Source: a bacterium
Lineage (GTDB): Bacteria > Planctomycetota > UBA11346
Length of the DNA stretch: 10,239 nt
NCBI GenBank assembly: GCA_020049615.1
Contig: JAIFKN010000295.1
Location: 1-10,239, forward strand
Reading direction: 5' to 3'
Made by a program: the position numbers and the translations under genes. The first letter of the stretch is position 1. Every line of letters starts with the position of its first letter. Below are positions 1-5,204 of this stretch, piece after piece. The notes beneath the pieces were generated by a model. The model worked only from the letters and a program-made list of their open reading frames with translations. It was not told the origin of the DNA and did not search any database.

Positions 1-477
1 TATACCTGGCGTAAAACCGCGTTTCTGCTTTCCAGCGCGGAGATTTGCCTGCCGTATACGCTTGTCATCGTTGGCAACTCCATGTAAATGGCAATTCGAC
101 CTCGTTATAGGCAGAGGTTTGTCAGGCGAATCTTCAAGATAGACATACATACCTATATTCAGCAATTCGGATATGCCGTTGTATCCACGATAAGCTGCCC
201 ACATCAATGGGAATGGACCAAGCCCTTGCGATACGGTTAGCGTTCCGTAGCCATGCGGGATTCGATTGCGGATAGCTTTAGCCGTCGCCTCGATGCGCGG
301 AAAGTATTCGGCATAAATCCTTTCTCTTTCTTTCTTGTTTTTCTTTGGAACTACCGCTAGAAGATCTGCCGCTTGCCCAATCCATTGAAGCAGGCCTGGT
401 GCCGGTCGATAGAGGACCGAGTACGACAAGGTCATGACCTCGAATTCATCACCGGTATAATCTGGACTGGCGCTCAT
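1..477 (-). CDS. Hypothetical protein, C-terminus cut off by the left window edge
   Basis: The minus strand is open without a stop from about 573 down to base 1. The first in-frame ATG is at 477-475, giving 159 visible codons. I do not recognise the family. The product looks like a real soluble protein of mixed composition, not a GC-driven shadow: early Tyr/Pro-rich stretch (LYRPAPGLLQWIG), a charged KKNKKERER segment near residues 45-53, a GYGTLTVSQGLGPFP stretch, and a basic end (KRIRQANLRAGKQKRG). It starts 37 bases after the stop of the helix-turn-helix gene on the same strand, so the two are probably one transcript and may form a regulator-plus-partner pair. The ribosome binding site is weak (a GAG about 7 bases before the ATG), consistent with coupling to the upstream gene. 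The region is AT-richer than the rest of the window. The gene is certainly incomplete here. Confidence 0.6.
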   Translation of the reverse strand, partial: MSASPDYTGDEFEVMTLSYSVLYRPAPGLLQWIGQAADLLAVVPKKNKKERERIYAEYFPRIEATAKAIRNRIPHGYGTLTVSQGLGPFPLMWAAYRGYNGISELLNIGMYVYLEDSPDKPLPITRSNCHLHGVANDDKRIRQANLRAGKQKRGFTPGI

Positions 478-514
478 GTTTGCTCTGTGATAGCTGGGGC
501 GACTGACGGGTTGT

Positions 515-784
515 TTATTTTGCTGCAGGCGTTGGTAGATAATCGGAACGTGTACGAACCAAAATTCGGAGTATCATTCCAGGTGTAATAGAAGGCTCGA
601 CGAGTAGTTGTGACGGACAACCAAGTTCCTCCCCCAACCGCTGTAGCTGACCGGGGCGTAGTCCGCGCTGCCCGGCAATCACTTTTGAGAAATGCGCTGG
701 GGTCATACCAATGGCGACGGCACACCCCTTGGCGTCCCGATCCCTAAGGACGAGGAGTAGACGAGTTAGTACATTCAGAGTCAT
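515..784 (-). CDS. Cro/CI (XRE)-type helix-turn-helix transcriptional regulator, small
   Basis: This 89-residue protein has a recognisable lambda-repressor-like helix-turn-helix at about residues 18-55. The GMTPAHFSKVIAGQRG stretch matches the turn and recognition helix of XRE proteins, followed by LRPGQLQRLGEELG, which fits the next helices. Such proteins bind operator DNA as dimers and usually repress divergent or own promoters. The start is supported by AAGGTG six bases upstream of the ATG. The C-terminal 30 residues show no known domain. It is divergent from the 79-residue gene and the recombinase, and the shared spacer holds a symmetric palindrome that is the natural candidate operator. 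A second minus-strand gene follows 37 bases after its stop. It could be a phage-type repressor, a type II antitoxin, or a stand-alone regulator; the window cannot decide between these. Confidence 0.78.
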   Translation of the reverse strand: MTLNVLTRLLLVLRDRDAKGCAVAIGMTPAHFSKVIAGQRGLRPGQLQRLGEELGCPSQLLVEPSITPGMILRILVRTRSDYLPTPAAK

Positions 785-845
785 GCCGGCACCTTAATGT
801 GGGAACCGGCAAAGTCAATATAAGTCGTTATCCAACAAGAAGATA

Positions 846-870
846 GGTAACAGTAACGGTTATGGTTATC
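846..870. promoter_or_regulatory. Palindromic operator-like site in the divergent spacer
   Basis: The pattern TAAC-N2-TAAC-G-GTTA-N2-GTTA is perfectly symmetric around base 858 (TAAC at 848-851 and 854-857, GTTA at 859-862 and 865-868). Flanking bases extend the imperfect symmetry. A further GTTATCC, matching the right edge at 865-871, lies at 827-833. Two half-sites per arm in an intergenic region between a helix-turn-helix gene and a divergent operon is typical of a repressor operator. Which protein binds is inference. No convincing -35/-10 pair is visible near it on either strand. The rest of the spacer (785-1044) shows nothing else I can support apart from the ribosome binding sites of the two flanking genes. 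Confidence 0.55.
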
Positions 871-1044
871 CCCCCTTGCCAGATGTAACTCATTGTTCGC
901 TGAACCAGATGCGGCGACCGGCATGCATCTGATGGATATACGTTCTCGACTGCCCGTATCACCGATGTCTGGCAATGAATAGTCAGAGACACCAGATCGC
1001 TGCCAAGCAGGATAGGTTCCATCACCCCCTACCAGGAGGACCCC

Positions 1045-1284
1045 ATGCTGAAACCCATCCACGTCATCGCCAAACTCTTCGATATGGAGGAGGATGAAGT
1101 TTTGACCCTGCTGAAGAATCTGCCCGGGAAAAACTTCGTCATCAAGAACGGAAAGGTCATGGCCGATCCGACGGTCGTTGCTGACCTCTTCGAGGAACAC
1201 GGCGTTCCGATGCCGGACGATGTCCGTGAGCAATACTGCACGCCCGACGACGACGACGGTGAGGACGCCGAGGATGACGAGTGA
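1045..1284 (+). CDS. Small acidic-tailed protein co-transcribed with the recombinase
   Basis: The product has 79 residues and I do not recognise the family. The start is well supported: AGGAGGA ends four bases before the ATG. The first 65 residues look like a compact helical domain (IAKLFDMEEDEVLTLLKNLPGK, then KNGKVMADPTVVADLFEEHGV), with a helix-turn-helix feel but no clear match. The last residues are almost all Asp/Glu (PDDDDGEDAEDDE), so the protein is strongly acidic. The stop overlaps the recombinase start by 11 bases, implying translational coupling and a shared role. Possibilities are a recombination directionality factor, a DNA-mimic or modulator of the recombinase, or an unrelated small regulator. 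Acidic tails are unusual for a DNA-binding excisionase, which weakens that option. The coding sequence is clear; the function is unknown. Confidence 0.75.
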   Translation: MLKPIHVIAKLFDMEEDEVLTLLKNLPGKNFVIKNGKVMADPTVVADLFEEHGVPMPDDVREQYCTPDDDDGEDAEDDE

Positions 1285-2275
1285 CCCCGCCTCGACGGAC
1301 CGCGCAGTCATAATTGAGGACGCCCCCACCATCACGCTACACCGTGATGGTCAGGGGGCGGTTCTTGCTGATGCCGCCGGCTTCGTTCGGGACTTCAGTG
1401 ATGGCAAGTCACCCGCGACCCGCCAGGGATACCGGGCTGACATCCGTTCCTTCTCCCGATTCGTGACGGATGGCGACGACATCGCCGCTGTGCGCCTCCT
1501 CTTGGAAGGAGGCGCAGGCGCAGCGAATCGTCTGGTCCATCGGTACCGGCAGCACCTCATCGGACGACGGCTGGCGCCGAATACCGTCAATCGGCACCTG
1601 ACCAGCCTCGGCAGTGTCGTTTCATATGCCCACTGGGTCGGCCTCGTTCCGTGGCGCCTGCAGGTCAAACGCCTCCGAGCCCGGCGCATCCGGGACGCTC
1701 GTGGTCCGGGCGTGACAGGGGTCCGCTCCATCATCTCGACTGCGCTCGTGCATCCGAATCTCCTCAAGGGTATCCGGGACACCGCGGCGCTCTGGTTGTT
1801 GTTTGGATGCGCGCTGCGCGTCAGTGAACTGGCGTCCCTCCGCATCACGGACGTTGACGAACGGCAACAGATCCTCCACGTCGCCGGCAAGGGCCTGCAC
1901 GAGCGCATACCCGTCTGCATCCCCGACCCAGCCATGGAAGCACTCCGGCGGTGGCTGCGTGTGCGCGAGTCCAAAGTCCGCCCGCTCTTCTATCGGCTCG
2001 ACCGTGGCCATGGCGGTCGCCCCATCACCCGCCGCGGTCTGTTCAAAATGGTCAGACTGCACGCCAGCCAAACGGGCATCATCACCAGGCCGCACGGCCT
2101 TCGGCATGCGGCGATCTCGTCCGCCCTTACTCAGGGCCTCCCCTTGCGGGACATCATGGCCTTTTCCCGGCATCGATCCGCCGACGGCATCGCCCACTAC
2201 GATGATGCCCTGCGCCACGAGGTCGGCGGCAAGATCGCGGACCGCGTCGCCTCCAGCCTCGGCACCGTTGCGTAA
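1274..2275 (+). CDS. Tyrosine recombinase / phage-type integrase (XerC/XerD-like)
   Basis: This 333-residue site-specific recombinase would cut and rejoin DNA through a 3'-phosphotyrosine intermediate. The N-terminal SAM-like core-binding domain spans about residues 35-140 (TRQGYRADIRSFSRFV to NTVNRHLTSLGSVVSYA). The catalytic domain has the full set: Arg182 in ALRVSEL, Lys206 in the GKG turn, His274 and Arg277 in HGLRH, His300 in SRHRS, and nucleophile Tyr309 in AHYDD. Spacing is normal, so it is probably active. I chose the ATG at 1274 over the one at 1178 because it is preceded by a CCGAGG motif, overlaps the upstream stop in an ATGACGAGTGA arrangement, and the longer version only adds a low-complexity frame of the upstream gene. 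A long inverted repeat lies inside codons 16-29. Its neighbours point to mobilisation of the adjacent BREX island, but no attachment sites are proven. Confidence 0.93.
   Translation: MTSDPASTDRAVIIEDAPTITLHRDGQGAVLADAAGFVRDFSDGKSPATRQGYRADIRSFSRFVTDGDDIAAVRLLLEGGAGAANRLVHRYRQHLIGRRLAPNTVNRHLTSLGSVVSYAHWVGLVPWRLQVKRLRARRIRDARGPGVTGVRSIISTALVHPNLLKGIRDTAALWLLFGCALRVSELASLRITDVDERQQILHVAGKGLHERIPVCIPDPAMEALRRWLRVRESKVRPLFYRLDRGHGGRPITRRGLFKMVRLHASQTGIITRPHGLRHAAISSALTQGLPLRDIMAFSRHRSADGIAHYDDALRHEVGGKIADRVASSLGTVA
1321..1360. repeat. Long inverted repeat inside the recombinase gene
   Basis: The arms are CGCCCCC (1321-1327) with CCATCACG (1329-1336), and CGTGATGG (1343-1350) with GGGGGCG (1354-1360). 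They surround a six-base centre, CTACAC. The A at 1328 can pair with T1351, leaving only a two-base bulge, so 16 base pairs form. No T-run follows, so it is not an ordinary terminator. Paired arms around a 6-8 base centre also describe a tyrosine-recombinase core site. The position, 47 bases after the recombinase start codon, suggests either a control hairpin in the mRNA or a site bound by the recombinase itself. Confidence 0.7.
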
Positions 2276-2349
2276 TTCGGGTCGAAATCAGCGCCGAACC
2301 TCCGCGTCCCCTCGTGGTGCCCAAATCCGCTGATATGGGAACCGACCAG

Positions 2350-2361
2350 ACACCGTGATGG
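2350..2361 (+). repeat. 12-base direct copy of the recombinase-gene half-site
   Basis: ACACCGTGATGG here is identical and in the same orientation to 1339-1350, which is the centre plus inner right arm of the inverted repeat in the recombinase gene. The left arm is not present at this copy. It lies 75 bases after the recombinase stop. It could be a recombinase half-site or a relic of duplication; chance is possible but unlikely given how short the compared regions are. Confidence 0.45.
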
Positions 2362-2384
2362 AGGACCCGGGTCCACATTGGCCC

Positions 2385-2454
2385 GCTGGAAAATTTGCCT
2401 TCTGACCATTTTTCCGATCCTCTTGGCTGGAAATTTCTGGTTGGGCCACTTTTT
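2385..2454. repeat. Pair of imperfect 29-base direct repeats in an AT-rich patch
   Basis: Unit one (2385-2413) and unit two (2426-2454) both begin GCTGGAAA, continue through TTT, and end in CCA-TTTTT or CCAC-TTTTT; about 19 of 29 positions agree. The start-to-start distance is 41 bases, about four helical turns, so a protein could bind both copies on one face. The patch stands out as AT-rich against GC-rich flanks. It may be a regulator site or a recombinase arm-type site; which is unknown. Confidence 0.35.
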
Positions 2455-2456
2455 AT
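2428..2456 (+). promoter_or_regulatory. Weak sigma-70-like promoter candidate for the accessory operon
   Basis: TGGAAA (2428-2433) and TTTTAT (2451-2456) are separated by 17 bases; each matches four of six consensus bases. It is the best-spaced pair I found in the spacer and would give a leader of roughly 125 bases. The match quality is modest, and the host's sigma consensus is not known, so this is tentative. Confidence 0.25.
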
Positions 2457-2481
2457 GGGGTCTCACTCGTGCCTCCGGACC

Positions 2482-2549
2482 AGCCCCATGGGTTCATTTT
2501 GCCTCTGAATTCGCCGTCAATGTGCAACCCAGCATGCACACATGGGGCT
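2482..2549 (+). promoter_or_regulatory. Structured leader: nested inverted repeats upstream of the accessory operon
   Basis: AGCCCCATG (2482-2490) is the exact reverse complement of CATGGGGCT (2541-2549). Inside it, TGTGCA (2521-2526) and TGCACA (2535-2540) form a hairpin with an eight-base loop that abuts the outer arm. GGGTT (2490-2494) and AACCC (2526-2530) offer a competing pairing. The structure ends about 25 bases before the GGAGGA of the first accessory gene. This could be an RNA leader with alternative folds or a protein site; it is not a known riboswitch class that I recognise. Confidence 0.35.
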
Positions 2550-2587
2550 ATCTTCCGGCATGATGACGGGCATCGGAGGACCCAGCC

Positions 2588-2932
2588 ATGCCGCACTACC
2601 GCGCCAGCCGTCACGCCATCCAGCGCCTCATCGAGCGCCTGCCCGATCTCGCCGTCTCCCTCGACCGCGCCCAGGACTGGCTGGCGGCGCAGGCCGCCCG
2701 CGCCGATGTGGTACTGCAGCAGGCGGGCATGGATCCACTGCTCGGCGTCGAGGTCGGGCTGGGCCGCATCTGGCTGCCGGTGACACCATCGAACGGCGAC
2801 ACCTGGACCATCCGCACGGTGCTGACCGACGAGCAGGCGCGGGCCAACCGCGCTGCCGGCGTCTGCCGTCAGCACGCCGCCGCGCGCCTGGCCTGGCGCC
2901 AGCGCAAGGGCTTCACCCGGCAAAGGACCTGA
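2588..2932 (+). CDS. Small basic protein, possibly DUF4258/RelE-fold-like, first gene of the accessory operon
   Basis: The product has 114 residues. The start is supported by GGAGGA seven bases before the ATG. The N-terminus YRASRHAIQRLIERLP and a later strand-like GDTWTIRTVLT resemble, by eye, the S-x-H-A-x-x-R-x-x-E-R plus closing strand layout of DUF4258 and related RelE-fold proteins. This is a weak similarity and not an assignment. The C-terminal third is helical and basic (ARLAWRQRKGFTRQR), consistent with nucleic-acid contact. No cognate antitoxin gene is obvious next to it, which argues against a simple toxin. It leads a tight operon, with its stop only two bases before the J-domain gene, so a role with those products is likely. 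Function is unknown. Confidence 0.78.
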   Translation: MPHYRASRHAIQRLIERLPDLAVSLDRAQDWLAAQAARADVVLQQAGMDPLLGVEVGLGRIWLPVTPSNGDTWTIRTVLTDEQARANRAAGVCRQHAAARLAWRQRKGFTRQRT

Positions 2933-2934
2933 AC

Positions 2935-3762
2935 ATGAGCAACGCCCTCCAGCTGCATCCCGAGGTGGCGATCCTGCACGAGCAGATTCGTGCACTCCGC
3001 GACGAACTCGCCCGTGCCGTCGCCTACCACGACGAGTTACGTCACACCGCGATCCCGTACTTGGAGGCGGTCTACCAGCAGGCCCTCGGCCCGGCGCATC
3101 TCGCCGCGCTGCACGCCCAGGTCGAGGCGCAGCGGGCGAAGCGTCTGGTCGAACTGGCCATGCAGGCGGTGAACCGGGGTCAGAGCGCGCCATCGTTGGC
3201 TGGCCTGACCGCCCAGGTCGAGCAGGAACTCGCTGCCTGGCGCAAGCACATAGCCGCCATGGCCGACGGCGTCCAGCAGGCAACCCGCGCCCTCACCAAG
3301 GCGCTGTCACCCGACGACACTGCCTCGCTCAAGCGCCTCTACCGCGATCTCGCCAAACAGCTGCACCCCGACGCGAATCCGCAACAGGGCGAACGCGAGC
3401 GGCAGCTCTGGCAACAGGTACAGGAGGCCTACCGCGACGGCGACCTGACCCGTCTGCGCGTGCTGGCCGAGACGGTCGCCACCGCGCAGCCGCTACCTGC
3501 CGGGCCAGATGCCCTGGAGGTGCTGCAGGCCCAGCGTCAGCGTTTACAGGACAGCATCCTCGCCCTGTCCGCCGCCAGCGTCGTCCTGGAGCAGCGTCCA
3601 CCGCTGTCGCTACGCAGCGAGTTGGCCGATCCCACCTGGATTGCGGCCCGCATCGCCGAGTTCCAGGCCCAGGAGGCCGCCTGGCGCGAGGCCTCCGTCC
3701 AGTGGCAGGACAAGCTCGCTGCCCTCTACCCCGTCGGTCTGCCAGACCCGACCTGGAACTGA
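2935..3762 (+). CDS. Coiled-coil protein with an internal J-domain-like (DnaJ HPD) segment
   Basis: This 275-residue protein carries the hallmark of J domains, His-Pro-Asp at residues 144-146, inside LYRDLAKQLHPDANP and followed by a helix QLWQQVQEAYRDGDLTRLRVL. J domains stimulate the ATPase of Hsp70 chaperones through this HPD. Here the segment (about residues 127-175) is internal, not N-terminal, and is flanked by long charged helices likely to be coiled coil (about 10-125 and 185-260). There is no Gly/Phe-rich or zinc-finger region, so it is not a canonical DnaJ and probably serves as a specialised co-chaperone or uses the fold as a scaffold. The ATG at 2935 was chosen because AAAGGA lies seven bases upstream and it begins two bases after the previous stop. 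The frame is open further upstream, but that would overlap the first operon gene in a shadow frame. Function in defence is inference. Confidence 0.82.
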   Translation: MSNALQLHPEVAILHEQIRALRDELARAVAYHDELRHTAIPYLEAVYQQALGPAHLAALHAQVEAQRAKRLVELAMQAVNRGQSAPSLAGLTAQVEQELAAWRKHIAAMADGVQQATRALTKALSPDDTASLKRLYRDLAKQLHPDANPQQGERERQLWQQVQEAYRDGDLTRLRVLAETVATAQPLPAGPDALEVLQAQRQRLQDSILALSAASVVLEQRPPLSLRSELADPTWIAARIAEFQAQEAAWREASVQWQDKLAALYPVGLPDPTWN

Positions 3763-3765
3763 GCC

Positions 3766-4152
3766 ATGTCCCTGATCACCGTCCCCGGCAAGTCCATCAG
3801 CCTCATCGGCGGCCACGGCCTGACCGTGCCGGTGCCGCTCATCCAGACCATCGAACTGCTGCGCTGCGAGATCGCCGGCACCGGACATCACTGCGACGAG
3901 GAGACCGGGCACCGCCTGATCAACGCCCCGGTCCTGGCCTTGGTCCGCGAGCCCGACAACGAGCACGACGAGGACGCCATCGCCGTGCACCTCGACGGTC
4001 AGCGGGTCGGCTATATCCCCAGGCAGCACAACACCGTGCTGGCCCGACTGCTGGATGCGGGCAAGTGCATGCGGGCACGATTGGTCAGCGTCCGTGATCC
4101 CGAGGATGGGCCGTGGCTGGATGCGGAGATCGTGGTGGAGATGGAGGGGTGA
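3766..4152 (+). CDS. Stand-alone HIRAN-domain protein
   Basis: This 128-residue protein is nearly all HIRAN domain. The signature is REPDNEHDEDAIAV (residues 61-74) followed by VGYIPR (81-86) and the helix ARLLDAG, preceded by an IAGTGHH strand. HIRAN domains are known from Rad5/HLTF-type helicases, where they bind single-stranded 3' DNA ends, and they also occur alone in bacteria. No helicase or nuclease domain is fused here, so it may deliver DNA-end or damaged-DNA recognition to partner proteins. It begins three bases after the J-domain gene and its stop shares one base with the next start (TGATG), indicating coupled translation. The domain call is strong; its role beside BREX genes is inference. 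Confidence 0.88.
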   Translation: MSLITVPGKSISLIGGHGLTVPVPLIQTIELLRCEIAGTGHHCDEETGHRLINAPVLALVREPDNEHDEDAIAVHLDGQRVGYIPRQHNTVLARLLDAGKCMRARLVSVRDPEDGPWLDAEIVVEMEG

Positions 4153-4331
4153 TGATCGCCATCATCCTCATCACGGCGCTCGGCATCGTGCTGGTAGCAG
4201 TCCTGGTTGGGCTATCCTCACGCCCACCGCCGACCGGCGACAGTGATGACGATAACGACCTCACCGGCTCCAACGCCAACTTCGGGAAGAGTCTCATGGG
4301 CGACAACGACAACTTCGGCAAAGGATTCTGA
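4152..4331 (+). CDS. Small single-span membrane protein with repeated NFGK tail
   Basis: The product has 59 residues. Residues 2-21 form an uninterrupted hydrophobic helix (Ile/Leu/Val/Ala), long enough to cross the membrane and without a signal-peptidase motif, so it is probably an anchor. A proline-rich break and an acidic linker (DSDDDND) follow. The tail then repeats N-x-N-F-G-K twice (residues 41-46 and 52-57), suggesting a short binding motif for a partner. The start is supported by GGAGGGG upstream and the TGATG overlap with the HIRAN gene. The frame is open to 4113, but that start has no comparable support. It overlaps the next gene by one base. No family recognised. It may tether one of the operon products to the inner membrane. 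Confidence 0.72.
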   Translation: MIAIILITALGIVLVAVLVGLSSRPPPTGDSDDDNDLTGSNANFGKSLMGDNDNFGKGF

Positions 4332-5134
4332 TGCCCGCAGGTCACCGCCACTGGATCGCAACCGTCGCAGCCCGGATCGCCGACCCGCAGACCGGCATGT
4401 CGGCAACGACGCCGCTCGCCACCTTCCGCTTCCAGGCCCCGCCGGTCTACACCCCGGACCACCTGCACGGCTGGACCCTCGGCAAGCTGCTGCGCCTCTA
4501 TGGCCAGAAACTGGTAGCACAGCGGATCTGGGTGCCAGCCAGCCTCGCGACGCCGGAAGTCCTGGTCAGCTTCCGGCCCGATCCGAAGCCTGGTCGGACA
4601 CGGCGCATCGACAACCTGCACGCGTTCCTGGAGCAGGCTCTCCCAGATCGCCCTGGCCGTCAGCCGCCCGTCATTTCGTTCGGCTCCGATGATGACGAGA
4701 CTGACGAAGGGCCGGATGACGACCCTGCGGATCTCAGCCTGCCGGCATCCGCCATCGAGCCCTTCGCTGCGACCGACCAGGCCCGCGCCGGCCTCAAGTG
4801 GGCGGATGCCGAACAGAGCCTGCGTGCCCTCCTGGCGGGTTGGAGTGATGAGGCGCCGACCGACCACCGAGCCATGGCGTTGACCCGTCTGCTGATCGTC
4901 TCCCAGCGCCTCGGTCGCCGTAGCGGCATGGCCGTCGCTGATCAGCTCGCCATGGAGGTCCGTGCGCTCGCGGCGTCCGACCCGGCTTCCGCCAGGCGCA
5001 CCTTGCCACCGCTGCGGAATCTGGTCCTGGAGGCTGCTGCCAGCCCCGAGCGTCGCCGTGCCCTGGCCGCCGTCCGGGCTGCCTGGCAGGTCGCTACCCG
5101 GCTCGACGGCGGCGGCGAGATTCCGCCGTGGTAG
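4331..5134 (+). CDS. Hypothetical protein with acidic linker, last gene of the accessory operon
   Basis: The product has 267 residues and I do not recognise the family. The start overlaps the preceding stop by one base and has AAGGA five bases upstream. Two parts are visible. Residues 1 to about 110 are a mixed domain rich in Pro, Leu and Arg with YTPDHLHGWTLGKLLRLYGQKL. Residues about 150-260 are an Ala/Arg-rich helical region (LRALLAGWSDEAP, RALAAVRAAWQVATRL). Between them lies a strongly acidic linker at about residues 117-135. No catalytic motif, membrane span or nucleotide-binding loop is visible. Its place in a coupled operon with J-domain, HIRAN and membrane proteins suggests it is a scaffold or binding subunit of the same complex. 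That is inference. Confidence 0.75.
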   Translation: MPAGHRHWIATVAARIADPQTGMSATTPLATFRFQAPPVYTPDHLHGWTLGKLLRLYGQKLVAQRIWVPASLATPEVLVSFRPDPKPGRTRRIDNLHAFLEQALPDRPGRQPPVISFGSDDDETDEGPDDDPADLSLPASAIEPFAATDQARAGLKWADAEQSLRALLAGWSDEAPTDHRAMALTRLLIVSQRLGRRSGMAVADQLAMEVRALAASDPASARRTLPPLRNLVLEAAASPERRRALAAVRAAWQVATRLDGGGEIPPW

Positions 5135-5176
5135 CCGGTCAGGAGGCAGGCCCTCACCAGGGCATCAGCCCGTGGC

Positions 5177-5204
5177 TTGAAGCTCGGACCGCGGTTTACA
5201 TATT
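5177..5204 (+). promoter_or_regulatory. Promoter candidate for the HTH-pglW-pglX transcript
   Basis: TTGAAG (5177-5182) and CATATT (5199-5204) are 16 bases apart, with four of six matches each. They sit in the only gap of the right half (137 bases), inside one of the few AT-rich spots (TTTACATATTG) of a GC-rich stretch. An inverted repeat surrounds the -10-like element, which supports a regulated promoter. Position and context are better evidence here than the hexamers alone. Confidence 0.45.

Larger units (their letters stand above)
2276..2587. other. Intergenic region between recombinase and accessory operon
   Basis: These 312 bases contain no coding region I can support: short frames here lack ribosome binding sites and recognisable products. 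The first 75 bases show nothing notable. The middle (about 2385-2456) is an AT-rich patch with imperfect direct repeats and a weak promoter-like pair. The last 110 bases hold inverted repeats just upstream of the GGAGGA of the next gene. This is the most likely place for the promoter and leader of the accessory operon. No T-tailed hairpin marks the end of the recombinase transcript, so readthrough into the operon remains possible. Confidence 0.6.

Noticed and set aside
373..588. 71-codon plus-strand frame starting TTG
   Set aside because: It is antisense to the better supported partial minus-strand gene and has no ribosome binding site.
785..810. GCCGG...CCGGC inverted pair beside the XRE start
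   Set aside because: The five-base arms and the inner CAC/GTG pair have different centres, so it is not one coherent palindrome.
781..1335. 184-codon minus-strand frame across the divergent spacer
   Set aside because: It covers the well-supported 79-residue gene and the operator-like palindrome, and its product shows no domain.
1321..1360. Intrinsic terminator at the recombinase inverted repeat
   Set aside because: No T-run follows the hairpin and it lies within the 5' part of an intact gene.
800..2344. Shared TGGGAACCG at 800-808 and 2336-2344 flanking the recombinase block as possible attachment cores
   Set aside because: A nine-base match between two spacers of this size is close to what chance gives, and no longer identity surrounds it.
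2542..2934. Upstream extension of the J-domain gene to an ATG at 2542
   Set aside because: The extension is a shadow frame of the 114-residue gene; the ATG at 2935 has a Shine-Dalgarno and normal operon spacing.
4085..4867. 260-codon minus-strand frame
   Set aside because: It lies opposite three coupled plus-strand genes with good ribosome binding sites and has no recognisable motif.
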